DNA of 64,000 bases, from the NCBI RefSeq assembly GCF_019279795.1, contig NC_056743.1:933356507-933420506 (forward strand), written 5' to 3'. Origin of the DNA: Protopterus annectens (taxonomy: Eukaryota; Chordata; Ceratodontiformes; Protopteridae). A program made the position numbers and the translations under genes. Below, in pieces: positions 55,581-64,000 of this stretch (position 1 is its first letter; every line of letters starts with the position of its first letter). Under the pieces are notes generated by a model. It had not been told where the DNA came from and did no database searches. It worked only from the letters and a program-made list of their open reading frames with translations.

Positions 55581-57305
55581 AAAAGGGGGAAAGGAGTACA
55601 GGAGACCCCGGGGCCAATCGTGGACTACAGCGTCTCTGGGGGGGGTGGCCGGGAAGAGTGTGAAAAATTTGTGGCATTTGCTGTTCTGGGGTGTAGCGAA
55701 AAGATCGCAGCAAGGCTGACCCCATTTTCTGAAAATGTTTTCCACTACTGACTGCTTGAGAGACCACTCGTGCGGCATGAGAATGGCTCTGCTCAGCCTG
55801 TCCGCTATGACGTTGGACTTCCCGGGGATATGCATTGCTATCAGAAACCGCTGAGAGGAGATCGCCCACTGCCAGAGTCTGAGTGCTTCTCGACATAAGG
55901 GATAGGACTTGGTTCTGCCCTGCTTGTTGATGTACCACACTACGGACATATTGTCCGTCTGAACTGCAATCGTCCCAATGGGAAGAGAGTCCTGAAGGGC
56001 TTGCAACGCTAAAAGAACTGCTCTCATCTCTAGGACATTGATGTGCAGGTGGCACTCGAAAGGTTGCCAAGTGCCCTGGACCATCCTGCCCTGAAAATGC
56101 CCTGCCCCCCACCCAATCAGGGAGGCATCCGTTGTCACTGTAGCAACCGGGGGGGGGGGGAGAACACTCCACTGCAGGAGTCGCATGTGGAAGCGAGCTA
56201 AGGGAAGTAACGTAATGGCAGCCGCCATGAGACCTAGAGTCTTCAGTACAAACTTGGCCTGGATTTTGTTGTTCTGAAGAAGGATATGAACATGTTCGCG
56301 AATATCTGAGACTCTCTGTGCCGTCAGTTTTGCAGAGAGTTCGACTGTGTCTAATATGGCGCCTGTGAAGTTAATAGACTGACAAGGCGACAAAGCAGAC
56401 TTTTCGAAGTTTATGGAGATACCTAGCTCTTCACAAATCTGAATGGTGTAATCTCTGGATTGAATAAGTTGATGCCTGGTGGTGGCGGTAAGGAGCCAGT
56501 CATCTAGATATGGAAACACCTGGAATCCTTGGCGCCTCAGATGAGCCGTAACCACTGCCATGCATTTGGTGAACACTCGGGGGGCTGTAGTGAGACCAAA
56601 GGGCAGGGCCCTGAATTGGTAGTGACTGGCTCCCAGCCGGAAGCAGAGAAACCTCCTGGAGCGCCTGTGCATTTTGATGTAGTAGTACGCATCCTGAAGG
56701 TCTATAGAGCACATCCAATGGTCCTGACCCAAAAAGGGTAGAATGGACTGTAGCGTGACCATCCGAAACTTTGTTCTTTGAACAGACTTGTTCAGTCTGC
56801 TGAGATCCAAAATTGGTCTCCAGTCCCGTGTCTTTTTTGGTACCAAAAAGAACTTGGAGTAGATTCCGGATCCTTGCTGGTCTGCTGGGACTGGTTGGAT
56901 GGCCCTTTTTCTTAGCAGTTTTGAGATTTCTAATACTGCTTGTTCCCTTAGACCGGGTGGAACATCTGGAAGGGGCCTGTTTGGCTGTTTTGGGGTGTGG
57001 ACAAAGGGAATCTTGTAACCCTCGGATATGATCGACCGTACCCATGTGTCTTCGGTAAGGGAAAGCCAGGCTTTTGGGTACAGTGATAATCTTCCCCCGA
57101 CTGCCTCCAAAGGTGGACAGTCGGGCAGCTTCTCAGGGATGATGGAAGGGTTGGCCAGAGACAGCTTCTCTGCTACCCTAATTCTGCTGACCCCCTCTGC
57201 CCCTGGGGCAGCATCTGTTATTGTCCCCCCCCCTGCCTCTAGAAGGGAACTCACCTCATGCGTCTGGCGCGACTCCCTGTGGTTTGTGGAACCACATTTT
57301 TCCAC
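55350..57305 (-). pseudogene. reverse transcriptase/RNase H gene of DIRS family B, copy 2 (fossil, frame open)
   Basis: This is a 651-codon open frame. Reverse transcriptase blocks run from about residue 155: FFLVPKKTRDWRPILDLSRL, CSIDLQDAYYYIKMH, FRALPFGLTTAPRVF and FPYLDDWLL with the two catalytic-type aspartates. RNase H follows from about residue 390: VTTDASLIGWGA, HINVLEMRAV and AVQTDNMSVVWYINKQG, giving the D-E-D set. The tail has MHIPGKSNVIADRLSR, usual in DIRS and Ngaro elements. The C-terminal part is overlapped by the recombinase start in another frame. Confidence 0.92.
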
Positions 57306-59384
57306 CCTTCTGACCTTTGGGGTATGGTCTGGATGGGGTGGAAAAATGGACTCCCACGGCAGAGAGAGTCTTGCCGTCTTGTTCGCATCTGGTCAAAGTA
57401 TCCTTCACCTGAGGTCCAAACAACGCCGAACCATCAAAGAGAGAGTTGGTGAAGGACACCTTAAAGGGGTCAGCAAAGTTACAAAGCCGCATCCAGGCGT
57501 GTCGTCTTAAGGCCACACCTGTGCCTGCAGCCCTACTCGCCCCATCGGCCGCATAAGAAATAAGCCGCATGGAGGAGTTAACAATCGAATTTAGGGTTGC
57601 CAGCTGGGAGTTGATTTTGTCCTGAGACCCTGCAGCTGTTCGATCCTGTAGAGTATCACCCATTTCTTTGAGCAAGTCTCTTTGAAGACGGGTGAAATGA
57701 CATAAGTAATTCAGCGACCGCATGGTAAAGGTCGCCGAAGAAAACATCCGCTTGCCATACCTATCCATGGTCCTAGATTCCTTATTAGGAGAATGGATAG
57801 GTACTGAAGGATCAGCCAGTTACTTCTTAGTGGCTGCTGCCACCAACAGGGCATCAACAGGGACACCCTTGGTCAAAAACTGTTTATCAGAAGGGGCTGT
57901 GATAAATTTTGAAGACCTCCGCGGGGTAGGTTCCATCAAGACAGGGGCCATCCATGCCTTCCTGGCCACCACTTCCTTAAGGGGGTCAAAGGGCGGAGAC
58001 ACCCATGAGGTGGAAGGGCGAGAAACAAACGCCTCTAGGTGGACTGACTCATCCTCAGAAGGATTGAGGGTAGACCAGTTCCCCCTCTGTTTGAGGATCT
58101 CAAGGATGTCAGAGAAGGAGACATCCTCAGAGGGGGATCGTGGGGACCCTTCCGACTCATCCAAGTCGGTATTAGATGTGACAGACTCAGGGGAGTCCAG
58201 ATTCTTCCTCTTACATTTCCTCTTCTGAGGGGGCTCCCCTGATGGATCAGGGGAGGCCTCGGAAGAGGAGGATGCTCCCAATGGGGGCCCCTGAGGTGTA
58301 GGATCTCTACGGTCAGTGTCGAGAGGATGAGTAGAGACCGTAGCAGGCACTACAGTGGGAGGAGCTGAGGGACCGACCGAGGAGCAGGCACAGGGGCCAG
58401 CACACTCCTCATGACCTCGAAAGCACCCCTATCAGGCAGGGAAGAAGGTCCCCGCTCCGAAGAGATAAGGACCGCTCCCGGCACCGAGAGGGATGGCTCC
58501 GAGGCCGATGTCGGAGCCGAACTCACCTGCGCCGAGGTTCCGAGAGGGAGAATGGGGTTGGACAAGGGTCCGATGCCACTCGCCCCCTCGGAACCGACGA
58601 GGGAGTCACGGCGTCCGGATCCCTCCAAGGATGGCACCATAGAAGAAATCGGAGCCGACGGAGCCGAAAGGGGTGGTATCGGCTCCGACATGTCAACGGT
58701 CCCGGCTCCCACAAACTCCGGCTCTGAACTCAGGGGCAGAGTCGGAGGAGGAATCGAGGATGGAATGGGGATAGCCACTGTCTGTTGAGAAGGGCTATGA
58801 AGCATCTGGGCCAGTGCCTGCGACTTGAGTCTGCTAACCATCCTCTCGAGGTCATGGTCCGAAAGCCTGGAAGACCGAGAGGAATGGGACCAGTGACTGC
58901 GCTCCGAAAGCAAAGGAAATCTCGGAGCCGAATGGACCGACTCCAAAGAGGGGGACCTGGAGCGCTTACGAGTTAAAGTCAGTTCTGACGAAACTATCAG
59001 AGCCGACTGCGTGTTTGAAGCGTCGGCTCCAGCCGGAGCCGATGCCGAAGCAGAAGTAGCACCACTGGTCAGAGGCTCTGAACTCGGAGCCGACGATTTA
59101 GTGGGCTTAGAAGGCTTGCCCAACGAGGACTTGGCCGGGGAGCCTTCAGGCTTCAACAAGCCTCTCAAAATCAACTTGTTTCTGCATTCCTGCAGGACTC
59201 TTGGACTGAATGCATGGCAGAGAGAACAAGAGTCCTGCAGGTGCAGTGGGCCTAGGCAATAACCGCAAGAAGTGTGACCGTCTGTCAGAGACATTTTCTG
59301 ACAGCACGAGTCACACTTCTTGAAGCCTGAGACCTTGGACTCCTTAGACATAATGTGGTAGAACACACCCAAACACACACACAC
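57256..59384 (-). pseudogene. gag-like gene of DIRS family B, copy 2 (fossil)
   Basis: Open pieces lie at 58,350-59,384, 57,820-58,350 and 57,256-57,768. The first starts, after a short lead, at MSKESKVSGFKKCDSCCQ and has a cysteine-rich head (CGYCLGPLHLQDSCSLC). It is followed by a long Ser/Pro/Ala-rich stretch with repeated Ser-Ala-Pro. The last piece has RRHAWMRLCNFADPF. The role is structural by position. The protein head is shared with DIRS copy 1 (FKKCTSC). Antisense open frames, such as 58,411-58,788, are shadows. Confidence 0.78.
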
Positions 59385-59850
59385 GACAGTAAAGAAAAAC
59401 TTAGTCCAGTCACTTCACCACACCAAAGACTAAGACTAAAAATATTAACTTTAACAAATTAACGAAAAACTAACTTGGCCCGAAGGCCTAGTAATATAAG
59501 GGAAATGAAGGACCGAGGGCATAGAAAATAGACCCAAAAGGGGACTATAGAAGGCGGGTTACTGTAAAGGGTAAAAAGGGGAAATAACGAACACTAACCC
59601 TGAAAAATAAAAGGGAAAAACCTTACCCAAAAAGATGTTTTTGAAATATTTACCAGAGAGCCGGCAAAAACGCAACCTCGCAGCTAAGCGGCAAACGAGA
59701 CCTGGGGAGTTAGCGCCTAGCATTGTGGGATACAGGGTTACCTCGAGCCGGTAAAAATAGCTCTCGAGCTTTGGTATAAGCCAAGTCAGAGCAGAGGATC
59801 GGCTCTGAACCTATCCAGCAAGAATGAAGGCGAGATTGACAACTTAACAT

Positions 59851-60480
59851 CTACATTTAAAAAATGTAGAGTGCAAATAGTTATGTTGTACGAGACATGC
59901 ACAGAAAGAAATGAACATGTGAATTTGATAAAGAAAGGTTTTCAGGATGGTTATTTAGCAGAATACCTGGGACAAAGGAAAAGAGGAGTACTTATATTAA
60001 TTGCAAGAAGAGCTCCAATAGTGATAGAAGATTAAAAAAAGATAATAATGGCAGATTTGTAGTGCTAAGGGGCTACTGGCAAAAGAGGAGGATTACAGTG
60101 GCATGTATTTATATTCCAACTAAAACTTCTGTAATGGAGCTTAAAGAAAATTCTGGGAGAAATAATCAGTTTACAGCAAAGAATATTACTTATAGGTGGG
60201 GAATGAAACTTGATTTGCAGCAGTGAGGCTGTATCTGGGGGGCCAAGATTTTTGAATAAATTTATGAAAATATTTGGCATGAATTCAGTAATAGGCATTC
60301 AGAGTGAATTTACATATTCCCTAAAATATAAAAAAACTGGGCTAGGCTACACAGAAACGTGTGCATTTAATTGAATGTCTTGATACCCACCCAATAAATA
60401 TTTCAGATCATGCGCCAATGGTAGCTAAAATATAAACACTGGGTAATGAAATAAAAATGAGACCTCAGCGCTTTCGCACC
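59851..60480 (+). pseudogene. L1 ORF2, endonuclease domain continued
   Basis: The sequence after the DIRS insertion reads KKCRVQIVMLYETCTERNEH and KRGVLILIARRAP, matching the QET and GVAILI blocks of L1 endonuclease. Later parts, to about 60,480, show a few blocks (a DHAPM-like stretch near 60,405) across several frames. Confidence 0.65.
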
Positions 60481-60639
60481 TATCTGTTGGGAAGAGAAAT
60501 TCAAGGAATGGGTAGTTGAGATTATTCAGGAGCTATTAGAGAGGACACAAATTTCTTCTGAAAATATAGCTAGGCAGTGGGATAAAATTAAGGCAGAGTT
60601 TAAAAATCAGGTGGAAATAAAAGAAAGGGAGAACAGAGC

Positions 60640-62323
60640 TATGGTTAAAGAAGTAACAAGAATTATTTAGTGGGACTGACAAATGTGAAATCACTGCAGC
60701 ATAGGGGGAATCCCACAGAAGAAGAAGAGGATCAATTACAGAATGTTAGGCAGAAAATAAGGGATTACCTCAATAATATGCACAAGCTTAGAAAGATCGC
60801 TGTTAAGCAACTGCTTTTTGACAACACTAGAGCACAAAAACTTTTAGCACAACGGCTCAGGCAACAGAAAGTAGAAAGTGCCGTCACCAAACTTGGGGAG
60901 CCTATAACAAAGAAGATAACGAGATCCTTTAGAGGCATTAGAAATGTTTTGGAAATTCTATCAGTCTATAAAGCAGAGAAATGGGCAGATGAGACTCAAT
61001 TACTAACAGTTAGGATAGGAGGAGATGAGATAAAAATTGGTATGTATAACCAATCTACAGGAAAGACCTCAGTAATAGATGGTATTCCTGTGGAAGTTTG
61101 GAAGCTGGGAGGAAAAAAACTGAAAGATTTGGAAGGTTTTGTTTAACAATACCATAAGAAAAGGAGAAGTACCACTGTCCTGTAACAAAGCAGCAATAGC
61201 TGTAATACCTAGAGGGTAAGCATCCATCAGATCCAACTTCATACAGGCCCATTTCAATACTAAACCAGGATTATAAATTGTTCATGTCTATAATAGCTAA
61301 AAGAATGGCAAAAGTAATACCAAAACCGATAGATATGGATCAATGTGGTTTTGTGGAGGGAAGGCAAACATTTGACAACATTAACAGAACACTGATGATC
61401 CAAAGAGAAGCAGAATGTAAGAAAATACCATTGCTGTTGGTGGGTCTTGATGTAGAGAAAGCATTTGACACAGTATGCTGGGACTTTATGAGCAGGGTAA
61501 TGTAAGCATTTGCATTTCCTGAATAAATTATAAGGTTGATTAGGAAAATATACGAGGGATCAGAGGTGAAAATTAAAGTGGGTGGGGACTTCCCTTATAA
61601 GTTCTGTTTGAGCATAAGAAACCAGGCAGGGACTGTCCTCTTTCCCCTTTTTTATTTGCATTATATTTAGAACGATTGGCAAAGAAAAAAGGGACTCAAA
61701 AATTCAAGGATATAATTGGGATGGTAGTCAGGAAAAGCTGGCTTTATTTGCAGATGATATTATTTTGTACCTGACAAAACCAGAAAGACATTACAGTGCT
61801 GTGGAACATTTTGAGACAGTTTCAGATCTTTTCAGGATACAAAATTAATGAAGTTAAAAAAAGGCAATAGTGGTAAATTATATATGCACACATGAACTGG
61901 TTCAGTAATATCTATATTTATGGGGACATGATAAAATGAAATATTTAGGAGTATGGGTTAAAAGTGATTCTAGTGTGGCAGCTAAGGATATGTAGGAAGA
62001 GACTATACAAAAGATAATACAAAAACTAAGAAAATGGAAGCTTTGTTATATGGCTATGGATAGTAAGATACAAGCAGTTAAATTGTTTTTAGTCCCTTTA
62101 GTCTTATACACAGGTCAGGCATACTTTTATCAACCAGAGTAGACGTTGTAGGTAGCAATTAATAAAGAGCCAAAGGACTTTATCTGGGAGAGGAAGATGG
62201 CAAGAGTCAAGGGGGATAAAGCTGATTCTTCCAAAAGAACACGGCGGATTAGGAGTACCCAATCTGAAAAAGTATTTCAGAGCTATACATTTAAGACTCC
62301 TATACATAGCACAAGCAGAAAAC
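60640..62323 (+). pseudogene. L1 ORF2, linker and reverse transcriptase
   Basis: The frame 60,670-61,146 covers the linker before the reverse transcriptase: a helical, charged stretch with RQKIRDYLNNMHKLRKIAVK. The frame 61,278-61,505 has MDQCGFVEGRQTFDNINR and LLLVGLDVEKAFDTVCWDF (motif A). Near 61,735-61,775 a shifted frame has ALFADDIILYL (motif C, FADD). At 62,010-62,140 it reads IIQKLRKWKL..KIQAVKLFLVPLVLYTGQAYFYQPE, shared with the copy at 32.4-32.7 kb. The reading is broken by stops and shifts. A DIRS insertion ends it at 62,323. Confidence 0.8.
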
Positions 62324-64000
62324 TTTTAGTTATGTACTTACCATAACTTTAGATGTATGGGATCCATCTCGCCTACATTCTCTACAGATGGGTTCGGAGC
62401 CGATCCTCGGCTCCGACTCGGCGCTATACAATAGAACGCAGTCTCTTATTGGCTGAGTCACCTCATATCCCAGGATGCACCACCACTACCTCCCCAGATC
62501 TCGTTTGTTCGCACTCATATTCACAGAGACATACTACTGTCATAACATACTCAGGTCTTTGAAGAGAGGAAAGAAAATCAATTTCGGATCGTCCGGTCTC
62601 TCCTGGTCTACAAGGCAGGGGGATGGAGGGTGGGTTATTAGGAATGTAGGCGAGATGGATCCCATACATCTAAAGTTATGGTAAGTACATAACTAAAAGA
62701 TGTAATGTGATCCTATCTCGCCTACATTCTCTACAGATGGGACAGCGTCCCTAGCACCTAATTCCCGGGTGGCTCACTGGAAAACACTCCTGAGAACTGT
62801 GGAACCGAAGGAAGCTCGACCCCTGGATGCCACATCTAATTTGTAGTGAGAAACAAAGGTGTGTGAAGATGTCCACGTGGCAGCCGCACAAATGTCGCCA
62901 ATAGAGAGCTTGGAATGAAAGGCTGCCGAAGTGGCCATAGCTCTAGTGGAATGAGCTTTTACGGGAGCTATGAGCTCCTTGTTTGAGATGAGATAAACGT
63001 GAGTGATGCAGTCCCTGATCCACTTGGCAATAGTGACTTTAGTGATGGCTTTGCCTAATCTGTTATCTGAAAAGGACACAAACAGTTGATCTGATTTCCG
63101 TGCTTTGTGTGTCCTATCCAAATAGAAGCGTAATTGCCTGTGCACATCTAAGCAGTGAAAAGTGTATTCAGCTCTATTGGAATATTTGGGAAAGAAGACC
63201 GGTAGCTCCATCGACTGCTGTAGACAGAAATTAGAACAAACCTTTGGTATAAAAGATGGGTTTGTCCTAAGAGATACTCTATCCTTGTGGAATACCAGGT
63301 AAGGTGGTTTAACACATAGAGCCTGAAGCTCTGAAACCCGTCTGGCTGAAGTAATAGCAATTAGAAGTGCAGTTTTCCAAGAAAGGAATTTGAGATCACA
63401 GGTTGCTGCCGGCTCAAAGGGTGGTGAGGTTAAGGCACCTAATACCACGTTCAGATCCCACGGAGGTGCAGGTTGCGAAATGGGGGGTCGTAGAAGCCAA
63501 GCTCCTTTAATAAAGGCTTTACAAAGCTTGTTGCTCATTAAGGGAGGTTGCACACTTTCATGAAAATTGGAAATAGCCGCCAATTGTACTTTAATGGTAG
63601 ATACTGAGCAGCCTTGCTGGAACAGGGAGGCTAAAAATTTGAGTACTTCTGATACCGAGGCTGTCATTGGGTCTAATCCTCGGAGCTGGGCCCAAATAGC
63701 AAACCTCTTCCATTTACTGCTATATATTTTCTTTGTAGAAGTCTTGTGGGCTGAAGACAAGATGTGTATGACTTCAGGAGCCAAAGAGTGGGTCCTAATT
63801 ATGGTTGGAAGAGGAGTAGCCAGGCTGTCAACTTCAACGAATGGAGGGACTGATGGAGTTGTCCTGACTGATGAGTCAAAAGGTCCGGAACTTGGTCCAG
63901 GAACCAAGGACCCTCCAATGCATACCTGTGAAGAAAGGGGAACCAGATTTGCCGAGGCCAGTATGGGGCGATTAATATCATTCTGCTTTTCAAGCGAATC
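62324..64000 (-). mobile_element. DIRS family-B element, copy 3, left (3') part, runs off the window
   Basis: The left terminus starts TTTAGTTATGTACTTACC at 62,324. It contains the terminal hairpin TCGGAGCCGA / TCC / TCGGCTCCGA (62,394-62,416). An internal complementary region lies at about 62,640-62,735. The tyrosine recombinase gene follows on the minus strand. The rest of the element lies right of the window. It is related to copy 2 but clearly diverged, probably a separate subfamily. The part seen looks largely open. Confidence 0.88.
62774..63907 (-). pseudogene. tyrosine recombinase gene of DIRS family B, copy 3 (frame open)
   Basis: This is a 377-codon open frame. The N-terminal DNA-binding half includes TSTKKIYSSKWKRFAIWAQ and STIKVQLAAISNFHES. 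The catalytic half includes TSARRVSELQAL, KAHSTRAMATSAAF and TWTSSHTFVSHYKLD, the arginine, HxxR and final tyrosine blocks. It is collinear with copy 2. The frame probably overlaps the end of RNase H to its right (63,799-63,993 has MILIAPYWPRQIWFPF in another frame), as in copy 2. Confidence 0.88.

Larger units (their letters stand above)
53831..59850 (-). mobile_element. DIRS family-B element, copy 2, 6.02 kb, both ends present
   Basis: This is the best-preserved DIRS in the window, inserted in the L1 endonuclease region. Inverted termini (53,890-54,010 and 59,690-59,820) match closely, sharing the block GTATCCCACAATGCTAGGCG. An internal complementary region at about 54,185-54,305 stores the joined outer ends. 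Minus-strand genes run gag-like (59,384-57,256), reverse transcriptase/RNase H (57,305-55,350) and tyrosine recombinase (about 55,500-54,327). The recombinase start overlaps the end of RNase H. The gag-like part shows about two or three breaks; the other genes look largely open. No methylase domain was found. As in all DIRS elements, no target duplication is expected. Confidence 0.92.
51495..62323 (+). mobile_element. L1-group LINE carrying two DIRS insertions
   Basis: This plus-strand L1 is recognisable from ORF1 (about 51,495-52,300) through the start of the ORF2 endonuclease (53,763-53,830). It resumes after a DIRS insertion with the rest of the endonuclease (59,851 onward) and reverse transcriptase (about 61,200-62,323). 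It is then interrupted again by a second DIRS at 62,324 and does not resume inside the window. It belongs to the family of the 3' end at 31,305-32,695. Stops and frame shifts are frequent, so the L1 was probably already dead or is old. Confidence 0.82.

Noticed and set aside
58411-58788. 125-codon plus-strand open frame
   Set aside because: It is a shadow of the Ser/Pro/Ala-rich gag-like gene of DIRS copy 2. The low-complexity coding strand leaves the opposite strand open.
53831-59850. DNA methylase domain expected in some DIRS elements
   Set aside because: No methylase motif was seen in any frame of copy 2. The three gene regions fill the element.

Overview
The window looks like intergenic or intronic DNA from a large, repeat-rich vertebrate genome. 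No bacterial signal is present: there are no operons, no ribosome-site spacing and no dense gene packing. The repeat mix is a Penelope-like element with a GIY-YIG domain, CR1/L2-group and L1-group LINEs, tRNA-derived SINEs, several DIRS tyrosine-recombinase retroelements, a Gmr1-like Ty3/gypsy fossil and a foldback DNA transposon. That mix argues against a mammal or bird. It fits an amphibian, lungfish or other non-amniote vertebrate; the species cannot be settled from the sequence alone.

Left third (1-29,050). A Penelope-like 3' end opens the window. It is followed by an L1 fragment split by a short retroposon with a 13-base target duplication, then a 5'-truncated CR1/L2-group LINE and a 130-base element made only of the two ends of a DIRS family. 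Two very decayed DIRS bodies lie at about 10.8-13.6 kb and 17.8-22.4 kb. Between and after them are two tRNA-type SINEs, a second truncated LINE, an 80-base minisatellite and a small CR1-type remnant. Two minus-strand segments (15,378-15,582 and 26,982-27,199) look like exons of an unidentified host gene. They are the only host-gene candidates I found.

Middle (29,350-50,271). A Gmr1-type fossil has integrase upstream of reverse transcriptase. Next comes a minus-strand L1 3' end, then a DIRS element (my label: family B, copy 1) stretched to about 17 kb by later insertions. These are a 569-base foldback DNA transposon in its recombinase part, a 5.6-kb DIRS of a second family (family A) in its gag-like part, and an almost full-length CR1/L2-group LINE near its 5' end.

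Right third (51,495-64,000). One plus-strand L1 carries two DIRS family-B insertions: copy 2 (53,831-59,850, the best preserved, about 6.0 kb) and copy 3 (from 62,324 off the window edge). Each of the three family-B copies has inverted ends and an internal complement of its own joined ends, as expected for replication through a circle.

The most interesting signals are these. (1) A hairpin at the family-B ends has arm sequences that differ between copies in a compensated way. (2) The same octamer, with the same base change, recurs in the gag-like gene of the matching copy. (3) A minimal DIRS unit consists only of its two ends. (4) A foldback transposon contains several nested palindromes. (5) A SINE shares its 3' tail with the resident CR1/L2-group LINE.
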